Of a stretch of 58,743 bases of DNA, positions 22,745 to 31,939 are shown in pieces; the first letter of the stretch is position 1, and each line of letters begins with the position of its first letter. Below the pieces are notes generated by a model that had not been told where the DNA came from, ran no database searches, and saw only the letters and a program-made list of their open reading frames with translations. The stretch covers positions 1 to 58,743 of the forward strand of contig NW_022985185.1 of assembly GCF_010093535.1 (NCBI RefSeq), written 5' to 3'. This DNA comes from Lindgomyces ingoldianus (Eukaryota > Ascomycota > Dothideomycetes > Pleosporales > Lindgomycetaceae). The position numbers were made by a program, and so were the translations under genes.

Positions 22745-22912
22745 AATGTTAGAATATAGCTAGAGACTGTCTCTATTACCTATTAAAATCTAACCTGGTT
22801 TAGACGAAAAGTGGTAGAGCTACAGTAATTCTTAGTTATGCTGGTGCATAGTGGAGGAGGTTTAGAACCATAATATCACCTAAAAAATCACAAAAGTCCC
22901 TTAGACAGCTGG
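22745..22912 (-). repeat. Right inverted end of element L
   Basis: It is the reverse complement of 6630-6805. The best match lies at 22880-22912 (AAATCACAAAAGTCCCTTAG). Confidence 0.55.
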
Positions 22913-23045
22913 GGAGAGAAAGCCTTTCTTACACCCTCATTGGCTAGAGAAGTGGGGCTTGCGCCACTGAGGCTACTCGCCAGGGTTCCAATTGACTAGC
23001 AGGGGCTTGCCCCTGTCGAGGCTCTCTCCCCATCCCGTCTGAGCT
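22893..23045. other. Multi-hairpin segment at the right edge of element L
   Basis: An outer stem can form between AGACAGCTGGGGAGAG and CTCTCCCCATCCCGTCT. Inside it lie two similar hairpins, GTGGGGCTTGCGCCAC and AGGGGCTTGCCCCT, each followed by a GAGGCT-type element. The function is unknown. It may be a structured end of L or a small non-coding element. Confidence 0.4.
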
Positions 23046-23662
23046 TGCTGAGATAAATATAGTCAGCTCAGAGCTCTATTGAGCTCCTCAGACCATACAA
23101 TACACTCGTTCAATCCACTTCGTTTGGATCTCACCACCTTGTCGACTCGCTTCACATATGACCCCTTCCCGGCTCATGCAAGAGCACTCACTGTCCGTGC
23201 GTGTCGATTCTCCTCGCAAATGGTGTAATTGTGTCCGTCCAGCCTTCCGGTGCCGCAATCACTAGGCGCTTAGAATTCGCTAGGGTAATGTTGTGGCCCC
23301 TGGTCCCTGAGCTCATTTTCTTACGTCCCCAGGGAGAAGGAGCGGGACTCTTGTGGCATTCCTGGTATAGAAACCTTCCTTCCCTGTGCCTCAACAGCCC
23401 CGACTTCTGTTACTATAGCTCCTACTACCTTCACTATATCTCCTTAGCCACTGCCATGGTCCTCACTGCCCCTGCCATTATAGATGTAAATAAATACTCT
23501 GCAACAGAACACTTAGACTTAACTCAATACACTTCACTTTATCAGTTCAATATCAAACTTCTACGTTGTTAGAAATATCATTATATTGAGCGAAGGTATT
23601 TCGCTGAATTACCTTTCTGTTGTCCGTTGCTCACCTTTGTTAGAAGCTTCCTAGCCACCAAT
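23046..23662. other. Non-repetitive flank upstream of the small ORF
   Basis: Base composition is normal and there is no RIP. Open frames here (23188-23572, either strand) lack ATG starts or protein-like features, so none is called. It probably holds the promoter and leader of the ORF at 23663. Confidence 0.4.
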
Positions 23663-24031
23663 ATGCCTCATGACATCTCCTTCAAAACACTCCAAACATT
23701 CCTCAACAAGGTTCAGTGGAACAAAGTTGTACAAAAAGCGCCCAACACTTCTAGAGGACAGAGGTTGTTTCCAAGCCGTACCCCGAAGAACGACGCAAAC
23801 TACAGTTTCAGGATTGACAAGGGTTCGGATATCGACGGCAAGCCTGAGCTGATCATACAAGCGAACAAGAATGCAGCAGATAAGAAGGTTAAAGAGGCCG
23901 CCCAAAAGGATAGTCACGCTATCTTAGCAAAGGGGACAGTAGACCCGAAGGTTGATACAGATGGGAGTCAAGTAAGAGCGAAGCTTGAAAATGACTTTAA
24001 GGAGAGGAAGTATATTGTTGTTAGAGTTTAA
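23663..24031 (+). CDS. Small hydrophilic protein of unknown function (122 aa)
   Basis: A single-exon frame starts at an ATG in the context ACCAATATG. An upstream in-frame extension to 23627 lacks an ATG and is rejected. The product is Lys/Asp/Asn-rich and soluble-looking, with no signal peptide or membrane segment. It opens MPHDISFKTLQTFLNKVQW, has a YSFRIDKGSDIDGKPELIIQ stretch (about 51-70) and ends in ERKYIVVRV. I do not recognise the family. The mixed alpha/beta pattern, normal codon use and lack of RIP damage in a transposon-rich area suggest a real, maintained gene, but expression is unproven. Confidence 0.6.
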   Translation: MPHDISFKTLQTFLNKVQWNKVVQKAPNTSRGQRLFPSRTPKNDANYSFRIDKGSDIDGKPELIIQANKNAADKKVKEAAQKDSHAILAKGTVDPKVDTDGSQVRAKLENDFKERKYIVVRV

Positions 24032-24449
24032 CAATTACAAGCCAATTGTTAGACGCTGTTGATAGTGTTCACCTAAGGATATGTCCACGATTTATTGCAA
24101 TGTGTCTAACTGTTAGTTACACAGCCTTTTAGAGGCCGCATAGCTGTGAGTTAACTAGCTGAGAGGATCGTGTCTTAGCTGTTTATTATATTATAGAGGG
24201 TTAATTTCTATAAGTTTTTCTATATTAATTAAATAGCCCTAGCTTTTAGTTTTTAATAAAAGAACTTTTTAAAGTTTTTTCTTCTTTAGGTACTATTCTA
24301 ATCTATATTTATTAGATTTATAAATTCTGTATAAATTATTAGTGTATAACGTTTATAACATTTCTTTACGTTAATTAGGTGTTTTTAAGTGTTATAGCTA
24401 CCTAATTAAATATAGAGCTGTGTTTCTTAAGCTAGTTACAGCTAATAAG
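24032..24449. other. 3' flank of the small ORF, then AT-rich RIPped sequence of unknown origin
   Basis: Up to about 24180 composition is normal. From 24180 to 24449 it is AT-rich with TpA excess and no recognisable element. Confidence 0.45.
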
Positions 24450-24543
24450 TGTAACGGCACAGGCAAGACAATGGGTCCGAATACGGTAGGAGTCTACTTA
24501 GAGGCATATGGGAGTGCGTGGGGACTCAATAACCTAGGAATAT
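24450..24543 (-). repeat. Truncated LTR of family E, inverted
   Basis: It matches the reverse complement of the last ~95 bp of the E LTR, starting TGTAACGGCACAGGCAAGAC. The rest of the LTR is missing. Confidence 0.8.
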
Positions 24544-24749
24544 GAACTGCAGAAACAGGCATAAGGATAGACCGGGACAGTAAGATTTTTTTTAGCGCAA
24601 AGGGACAAAAACAGGTTTAAAAGCCATAGGCAGGCAGCGGTTAAGCTATATAGGTGTTGTGGCAGAAGAGAGAGTGGTTGAAAGGTAGGCACTAGTAAGG
24701 TCTTGACTGTTTTTAGTAAGAGGATTGTTTAGCGAGGCAGCAAGGGGCG
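24544..24749. other. Short unassigned stretch
   Basis: It is moderately GC-balanced and purine-rich. No open frame or repeat is recognised before the satellite begins. Confidence 0.4.
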
Positions 24750-25705
24750 CTAGCTGCATTTAGGGTTTTGGTGGAGTTGAACACCATCCACCTCTAGCGG
24801 TTAGTAGTAAGTAGATAATAGACAGGAACGTTGCGCAAAGGCTCTGTAAGCTAGACTCTGTAATATAGCATTTATATGTATGGTTTGTGGGTATGGCTTG
24901 TGGGTAGTCGGGACAGCATTATGGTACTCGGCTGGCATTAGTCGCTAGCCGCATTTAGGTTTTTAGTGGAATTAAACACCATCCACCTCTAGCGGTTAGT
25001 AGTAAGTAGATAATGGACAGGAACGTTGCGCAAATACTCTGCAAGCTAGACTTAGTAATATAGCATGCATACGTATGGTTTGTGGGTATGGTTTGTGGGC
25101 AGTCGGGAAAGCATTATGGTACTTGGCTGGCATTGGTTGCTAGCTGCATTTGGGTTTTTAGTGGAATTGAACACCATCCACCTCTAGCGGTTAGTAGTAA
25201 GTAGATAATAGACAGGAACGTTGCGCAAAGGCTCTGCAAGCTAGACTGTGTAATATAGCATGCATACGTATAGTTTGTGGGTATGGTTTGTGGGTAGTCG
25301 CGAAAGTATTATGGTACTTGGCTGGCATTAGTCGCTAGCTGCATTTGGGTTTTTGGTGGAATCGAACACCATCCACCTCTAGCGGTTAGTAGTAAGTAGA
25401 TAATGGACAGGAACGTTGCGCAAAGGCTCTGCAAGCTAGACTGTGTAATATAGCATGCATACGTATGGTTTGTGGGTATGGTTTGTGGGTAGTCGCGAAA
25501 GCATTATGGCTGGCATTAGTCGCTAGCCGCATTTGGGTTTTTGGTGGAATCGAACACCATCCACCTCTAGCGGTTAGTAGTAAGTAGATAATGGACAGGA
25601 ACGTTGCGCAAGGGCTCTGCAAGCCAGACTCTGTAATATAGCATGCATACGTATCGTTTGTGGGTATGGCTTGTGGGTAGTCGTTATGGTACTCGGCTGG
25701 CATTG
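24750..25705. repeat. 195-bp satellite, about five units
   Basis: The anchor ACACCATCCACCTCTAGCGG recurs at 24781, 24976, 25171, 25366 and 25554. Spacings are 195, 195, 195 and 188. Units differ mainly by transitions. Each carries, on the minus strand, TGGTGTTCGATTCCACCA, which resembles a tRNA T-arm/B box (RIPped to ATTAAACACC on the plus strand in one unit). Gypsy J abuts the last, incomplete unit. Confidence 0.9.
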
Positions 25706-26013
25706 TGTTACGGTCTATGGTTGGACCGACGTAACTCCACCAGTGGTGCTCCACAATCTAGCTAGGTTGGGGCAGGGCTCGCTTATGGACCAATCGGAGG
25801 GTACGGAGGCAGCGCTGGTAGGGACAGATCTAGTATACTGTAGGTCTAGTTCAAAGTATTACCTGTCTAGGATGCCTAGCTTTTTAGGCAAGGTAGGCAT
25901 TATCTAGGAAGTGCAGGGTTAACAGCACAGTTTAAGAGTTATCTAGGACTGCCTAGTGCAGTCTAGGCTAGTCTACAACAGCCTAAGAAACACCTAGATA
26001 GCTAGTTATTATA
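25706..26013 (-). repeat. LTR of Gypsy J, left copy (308 bp)
   Basis: It starts TGTTACGGTC on the plus strand and ends GTTATTATA, a RIPped form of GGTCGTTACA. About 195 bp match 42046-42241 closely. The first ~110 bp resemble the start of the Gypsy D LTR. Confidence 0.75.
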
Positions 26014-26895
26014 AAGCCCTATCTTTTTTTAAGGTGTATTTTTAAGGTGTAATCTTACGCCTAAATCTAAGCCTTTTTTTAAAGTTTAGAAGTTATATAA
26101 TTTTATGTTACTTTAAATTTAATTTAAGAAGTTAAATACTTTTTACTAAGCTAAATTCTTTATTACACTTACACTTTACTCTACGCTTTTAGTATATATT
26201 TTAAAAAGATTTTCTGCAGGAGCCCCTAGGCCTTCCTAGGGCTTCCTAGAGTGTTCTAGGGCCCCCCTAGGCTAGAGGACCCTATATAAAGCTCTGTCTG
26301 TCCTAGAGAGTCCCTATTCTAACTACCTTTAGATTCTTCCTTAGCTAGCCACCCTAGCTAGCTATCCCCTATCCTATTTTTAAGGCCTCTAGTCTTGTCT
26401 ATTCTAATCTAGGCTCTTCTAGGCCTCTTAAGCCCTGTTTTGCATATTTTACTACTAATAATGTCTTTCTTAGCTAGTAAGCAGTTAGATAAGATTACCT
26501 TAGCTATAAATAAAGCCTTAGCTACTATTAATCTCTACTTAACTTACTTTAATAAAATTATAAGTAGGATTATAGCGCATAAGCTAGGCATAATTCTACT
26601 ATGCTATTTTCTTATTAAGAAGAATTATAATGTCTAAACTTATAATACTTATATTTATTAAAGCTTGTTAGAGCCTAAGCGCACTAATAACCTTTTAAAG
26701 TGCAATAGCTGCTATAAAGGTAGTAGAGACTACTATTAAGTAAGTTATTCTAGAGCTATTTATAGCTGTTTAGGGGTCTCTAGGATGCTTCTTAGTTCTT
26801 TTACTAATTCTTAAGTTATAGTGCCTAAAAGACTATTACCTAGTAATTACAACTATTATAAGCACTATCTTTAGTAGTTTTTTTTAGCTTAAGAC
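26014..26895. other. RIPped sequence inside J, including a cleaner TATA-bearing stretch
   Basis: At 26215-26440 lies GC-richer sequence with TATATAAAG and repeated CCTAGG-type motifs, followed by a 65-codon Leu/Ile/Lys-rich frame (26440-26637). I do not recognise it. It may be part of the J 3' region or another inserted element. Confidence 0.35.
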
Positions 26896-27118
26896 TGTAA
26901 CGAGGTCGGCACAGTCAACCACGTGGCCTTCTCTCGCTTATAGAGGTTTAGGCTAGGCTAGAGACAACCGCTAGTGCTAGTGCTTACCCTAGCATTGCCT
27001 ATATATATATTATACTATGCGAGAATACTTAGCTTAAGTATTCTCGTGCGTACCTTTTAGTACAGTGGGGAAAGTCGTATAGTATCGGCTTGGCAGGCGG
27101 GGCGCCTACCTCATTACA
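26896..27118. repeat. Left LTR of H
   Basis: TGTAACGAGG...CCTCATTACA. It contains TATATATATATTATA and a 12-bp-stem hairpin CGAGAATACTTA-GCT-TAAGTATTCTCG at 27020-27046. Confidence 0.92.
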
Positions 27119-27156
27119 TAATACTTAAGCTACCTAAAGGTCGAGAGTTCGAGTCC
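27058..27156 (+). promoter_or_regulatory. Pol III A-box-like and B-box-like motifs in H
   Basis: TAGTACAGTGGG (27058-27069, in the LTR) fits the A-box consensus TRGCNNARYNGG with one mismatch. AGTTCGAGTCC (27146-27156, internal) fits the B-box GGTTCGANTCC with two mismatches. Their spacing of about 88 bp is longer than in an intronless tRNA, and no paired acceptor stem is seen. Function is inferred. Confidence 0.4.
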
Positions 27157-27265
27157 CAGCGATCACTCTGGCTTAAATTATAGCGAGGCTATAATTAGGG
27201 TAGAGCAGATATATATCCTCAGCCTTAAAGTCTTAGGGACTAAGACTGTTAAGGGGGGGGGGTAG

Positions 27266-27488
27266 TGTAACGAGGTCGGCACGGTCAACCACGTGGCCTT
27301 CTCTCGCTCATAGAGGTTTAGGCTAGGCTAGAGACAACCGCTAGTGCTAGTGCTTACCCTAGCATTGCCTATATATATATTATACTATGCGAGAATACTT
27401 AGCTTAAGTATTCTCGTGCGTACCTTTTAGTACAGTAGGGAAAGTCGTATAGTATCGGCTTGGCAGGCGGGGCGCCTACCTCATTACA
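27266..27488. repeat. Right LTR of H
   Basis: It is 223 bp, nearly identical to the left copy; the hairpin repeats at 27390-27416. Confidence 0.92.
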
Positions 27489-27493
27489 AAGAC

Positions 27494-29284
27494 CTAAATT
27501 AACCTTAGTAACACTTAAAAGTACCTACTAAACATTATTAAAAGTCTTTATAAAAAAGTTAATAAAGTTATTATTTATCTTAATAAGTTTATAATTTTTA
27601 GCTACTTTTTAAACTCTTTTAAGTTTCTCTAGAGGTCTTTAAGGCTTTCTAGGGGTTTTTAGACTAATTTTTGCTAGGCTTATCTATAGTAAGATAGCTA
27701 GTAACGCTCTAACCTCTTTTTATATTAGTAAAAAGGTGTTTAAAGACTTAAGTATTATTAGTCTTAGTAAAGTAAAAAAAAAAGCATTAGTAAAGTGTAA
27801 AAAAAAAATAAGTAATAATAATAGCTTAAAACCTCTTTCTCTAGTCTCTAAGCGTGTCCACACTATATATTCTCTAACTTATACCTATTTAGGCTTTTCT
27901 AGAGCAGTCTAACTTTATCTAGGGTACTTAGCCTATTACTACTAATTTTAGTGTTTTCTAGGCTTAGGTCCTCTTTTTTGCTAAAAATTTTTATAAAAGT
28001 AAGTAAAGCATATAAAAAACTAACTTTACTTATAATTTTAACACTTTTAACTTTAAGTAAAACATTTTTTAAAAATAAAATAAGTTATCTACCTTTATTT
28101 TTAGTTTTTTTAGCATTTTTTTTATATTAGTCTAGTAGATCTAAGGGTCTCTAGGCCTGTCTAGGCTTTTTAAAATAAGTTTTACTTTTTCTAAGTTTCT
28201 ACCTACTATTTTTTTCTTCTTTAAGATAGTTTAGTCTATTTTTATATAGCAGTAGCTTTTTTAAAAATAGTTATAGCACTTTATACTTTTTTTATATTCT
28301 CTCTAGTAGCTTACTTTTTTTTAAGTTTTTTTAGTAAAGTCTAGGCTTTATATTGCATTTATTTTTTTAAAGGTATTTAGGCTAGTCTAAGAGTAATCTA
28401 GACTAATCTAGTAGTATTTAAAAACAAAGATAGTAAAAAATAAGCTAAGTTTCTAAAGTTTATAGTGCTTAAAAGGTTTTTTTAAATATTCTAAGCTTTT
28501 ATAAAGTTGTCTAGTTTAAGTTTATTTTTTTTAGTCTAGTCTTTTTTAGCCTAATTTAGCCTTCTTTTTTTTTCTTTTTTTTTTATACTAGTAGTTCTAC
28601 TTATCTCTAGAATTTATTTATAGCTCTTTTAAATATTTCTTTTACTAAAAGTAGTTAGTTATCTTTCTCTTTAAACCTTTCTAGTGTACTGTATATAGCT
28701 ATATTCCCTTATGCAGCTCTTAATCTATAATGTAGTCTACATTTTATATATCTATTTTTGCTTAAAGTATTACTGCCTTAGCTAGAGGTTATTTATAAAG
28801 TAATAAGTAACTTAAAGGTGCTAGCTTAAAAAAGCTAATATAAAATACTAAGTAGATCTAAAAGCTAGCTAGTAAGTCTAAGTAGTAAAATTAAGTTTTA
28901 TATATAGTAAAAACTTTTTAAGGGCTTATATATTTATTATCTAGCTTTTTTTTTAGCTAGAAGGTAGTAATATTCTTAGTGCTAAAGTATACTTAGTTCT
29001 CTACTAAGTATATTTTATGTTTATATGTTTTATTATGCTATTACTTTTAGTACTTTTATGCTGTTTTAAGGCATTTAGCTAGCTTCTACTTAGTTTAGGC
29101 TAGTTTATTACTATTTTAAAGTGCTTATAAAGAAATACTAGCCTTCTTTACTTACTTTAGCACATCTATAGACAGTAGATCCTTCTTATAGACAGCCTAG
29201 AATAGCAATATCCTTATAAAGCTGTAAATAGTGTTGTTATAAGCATATTCTATATTAAAAAGAATCTTTGCCTAGTTATCCTAC
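27494..29284 (-). pseudogene. J integrase C-terminus and chromodomain-like tail, plus 3' region
   Basis: On the minus strand, 29275 down to about 28560 reads, through stops, as an integrase C-terminal domain: an EYAYNNTIYSS helix region and VYFSTKNITT followed by KKLDNKYISP, the usual Gypsy core. A chromodomain-like DYIID...HKGI...LYTVH.KG follows. From 28500 to 27494 it is AT-rich with no readable domain. Confidence 0.6.
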
Positions 29285-29621
29285 TTATTAGCAGAGCTTG
29301 CTCTGCTTATTATATTCGGGTTTGCAGAACGAAAAGTTGAGCAGAATCTCCTCTTTTGGACGCGCTAGTTAGTCAGAATTTCTTCGGATAAACCCCAGTA
29401 ACGCTATTTCTCTGTCACCTTATGTATTTCTTACATTCTTTTTTAAAAAAAATGTATACGTAATATAAGTGCACCTTTCTGTTAATTTGCACGCAGTTTG
29501 CTTTAGCATGCGTTGTGTAAAACATGTTTAAATTATAGTTAGTGGCGTCTGTTCCACCTCTCTAGCCACATCGGTGTGTCGGGGATTAGCATCAGCCACA
29601 TTGGTGTGTCGGGGATTAGCA

Positions 29622-30581
29622 NNNNNNNNNNNNNNNNNNNNNNNNNNNNNNNNNNNNNNNNNNNNNNNNNNNNNNNNNNNNNNNNNNNNNNNNNNNNNNN
29701 NNNNNNNNNNNNNNNNNNNNNNNNNNNNNNNNNNNNNNNNNNNNNNNNNNNNNNNNNNNNNNNNNNNNNNNNNNNNNNNNNNNNNNNNNNNNNNNNNNNN
29801 NNNNNNNNNNNNNNNNNNNNNNNNNNNNNNNNNNNNNNNNNNNNNNNNNNNNNNNNNNNNNNNNNNNNNNNNNNNNNNNNNNNNNNNNNNNNNNNNNNNN
29901 NNNNNNNNNNNNNNNNNNNNNNNNNNNNNNNNNNNNNNNNNNNNNNNNNNNNNNNNNNNNNNNNNNNNNNNNNNNNNNNNNNNNNNNNNNNNNNNNNNNN
30001 NNNNNNNNNNNNNNNNNNNNNNNNNNNNNNNNNNNNNNNNNNNNNNNNNNNNNNNNNNNNNNNNNNNNNNNNNNNNNNNNNNNNNNNNNNNNNNNNNNNN
30101 NNNNNNNNNNNNNNNNNNNNNNNNNNNNNNNNNNNNNNNNNNNNNNNNNNNNNNNNNNNNNNNNNNNNNNNNNNNNNNNNNNNNNNNNNNNNNNNNNNNN
30201 NNNNNNNNNNNNNNNNNNNNNNNNNNNNNNNNNNNNNNNNNNNNNNNNNNNNNNNNNNNNNNNNNNNNNNNNNNNNNNNNNNNNNNNNNNNNNNNNNNNN
30301 NNNNNNNNNNNNNNNNNNNNNNNNNNNNNNNNNNNNNNNNNNNNNNNNNNNNNNNNNNNNNNNNNNNNNNNNNNNNNNNNNNNNNNNNNNNNNNNNNNNN
30401 NNNNNNNNNNNNNNNNNNNNNNNNNNNNNNNNNNNNNNNNNNNNNNNNNNNNNNNNNNNNNNNNNNNNNNNNNNNNNNNNNNNNNNNNNNNNNNNNNNNN
30501 NNNNNNNNNNNNNNNNNNNNNNNNNNNNNNNNNNNNNNNNNNNNNNNNNNNNNNNNNNNNNNNNNNNNNNNNNNNNNNNNN
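29622..30581. other. Assembly gap (960 N)
   Basis: The gap begins inside the 30-bp minisatellite and ends in sequence matching about 3400 of K copy 1. The corresponding interval in copy 1 is about 370 bp, so the missing part may be a longer array, or the gap size is nominal. Long frames across it are artefacts. Confidence 0.95.
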
Positions 30582-30689
30582 TGCTGCCCTTTTAAGGCTT
30601 TTTTTCTAGAGGCATTACCCCCCTAGAACCCTCTCTATACGTAGAGCTACTTGCAACACAACTAATATCTACTAGGGATTGCTGTCTGC

Positions 30690-30895
30690 TACTGTAATCT
30701 ACTGTAGTTTGCTGCAATTTGCTATAGTTTGCCGCAATTTGCTGTAGTTTGCTGTAATTTGCTATAGTTTAGTGCAATTTGCTATAGTTTACCGCAATTT
30801 GCTATAGTTTGCCGCAATTTGCGGTAGTTTGCTGCAATTTGCTGTAGTTTACTGCAATTTACTGTAGTTTACTACAATTTGCTGTAATTTACTTT
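30690..30895 (-). repeat. 10-bp periodic array in K copy 2
   Basis: About 20 units alternate TGCTGCAATT and TGCTRTAGTT, matching 3164-3290 inverted. Confidence 0.88.
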
Positions 30896-31939
30896 ATGCA
30901 TTTCTTAACACTGCTAGGTAATCTCTTACTAACAACTTTACACATTAGCCTATTATATTTAAACAGCAGTTAAAGAAGCAAAACTAGCAGTTGTGCAAGC
31001 AAAACAGCTTGTTAAGGTATTACATGTACTACATTAATCTTTGCAGCGATAGAGAGGTAGAGGCAGAGGCAGAGGCAGCGCTAGAGCTCTCTAGGACTCT
31101 AAGAAATTCCTGCAGAGGCAACAAACTACACAAGCTACAGCTCTACAACTAGGGCTTTAATGCTAAAACAATTAAATTAAAAATATTAAGTAGCAGTATT
31201 AAGCGTAGCGTGGCAGTATTAGGCAGTAAAAGGAACAGGCGCAACGCTAGAGACTGTAAGGTGTAAAGAAGAGGAAGACTATTATAAGAGTAAAAACGTG
31301 TTAAGAGCTAAAGCTAGAACCTATTTTTTTAATTATAGCTAATAATTAACTAATTTCTAAATAACTAATCTTAAATTTATATAAACTTTAAGTTTTAAAA
31401 AAGAAATTTTACTAACTTAATTAAAGCTAAGAATTAGCTAGCTATTATTTAAGTTTTTTTTTTTTTTTAGCTATATTAGTGTGTTAGGGATTAGTATTAG
31501 TGTGAAGCTATGTAAGACACTAGAAGCATAAGAAACTAGATTAAATGTATTGCTAGAGGAATCCTTTATAGGAGTCTATATATATGCAAAATAAGTGGGT
31601 GAGTCTTAGCAACAGGCTATAGTGAGATGCATACAACTATAGTGCTAACGCATCTAACCATCATGTGACAACACATCTAACTATTGTGTGACAATAGTGA
31701 CGACGCATCTAAGTGTCACTACTGTAAACAATTAGCTACATTAGTGTGTTAGAGATTAGTATTAGCTACACTTAGTTACAGGCTATAATTAGTTACATGC
31801 TATAGTTAAATGTTGTTGTTATGCGTCTATTACCTGTCTAATACTACTTTGCTAAGCATTATGCTGTAACTATTCTTTAACCTAAATAACCTACCTTAAT
31901 GCGCTAACTATTGCTCTAAGCAAGCTTTGCTTTTATAGA

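Larger units (their letters stand above)
6630..22912. mobile_element. Foldback/Mutator-like element L with long inverted ends, split by E1
   Basis: The left end (about 6630-6805) is the reverse complement of the right end (about 22745-22912). The outer part is near-identical (GTCTRAGGGACTTTTGTGAT...) and the match fades over about 170 bp. The original element, without E1, would be roughly 0.95 kb and has a 152-bp tandem repeat in its core. No coding frame is seen. I found no convincing target-site duplication, so the superfamily is inferred only from TIR length. Confidence 0.55.
26896..27488. mobile_element. Miniature LTR element H (TRIM-like, 593 bp)
   Basis: Two 223-bp LTRs (26896-27118 and 27266-27488) bound only 147 bp of internal sequence. 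A perfect AAGAC duplication flanks it (26891-26895 and 27489-27493). The internal part ends in an AAGGGGGGGGGTAG polypurine tract, and the LTRs differ at only a few positions. There is no coding capacity. It is nearly free of RIP inside saturated sequence. Confidence 0.92.
29285..31932 (-). mobile_element. DNA-transposon-like repeat K, copy 2, splitting the J integrase
   Basis: The left end AGCAGAGCTTGCTCTG and the inverted right end AGCAAAGCTTGCTTAG form candidate TIRs with possible TA at both outer flanks. J integrase core ends just right of it and the integrase C-terminus begins just left, so this is a clean insertion. Within it are the minisatellite (29565-29621), an N gap (29622-30581), the decamer array (30690-30895) and a Lys/Arg-rich degraded coding stretch (about 31020-31330). 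About 300 bp at 31600-31900 carry short repeats of CGCATCTAA...GTGACA. Superfamily unassigned. Confidence 0.5.

Noticed and set aside
23201..23572. 123-codon frame upstream of the small ORF, and a 68-codon frame opposite
   Set aside because: It begins with GTG, not ATG, and has no protein-like pattern; more likely promoter or leader sequence.
25386..25907. Open frames of 78-122 codons across the satellite and J LTR
   Set aside because: They follow the 195-bp repeat period and LTR sequence, with no domain and no independent start.
26440..26637. 65-codon Leu/Ile/Lys-rich frame as a host gene
   Set aside because: It lies inside the J element in AT-rich RIPped DNA and has no recognisable motif; noted only as part of that stretch.
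27048..27170. A genuine tRNA gene in element H
   Set aside because: A- and B-box-like motifs are present, but no acceptor stem or anticodon arm of proper length can be drawn.
29574..30626. Two long open frames of about 340-350 codons
   Set aside because: They run through the 960-N assembly gap; only a few real codons exist at each end.
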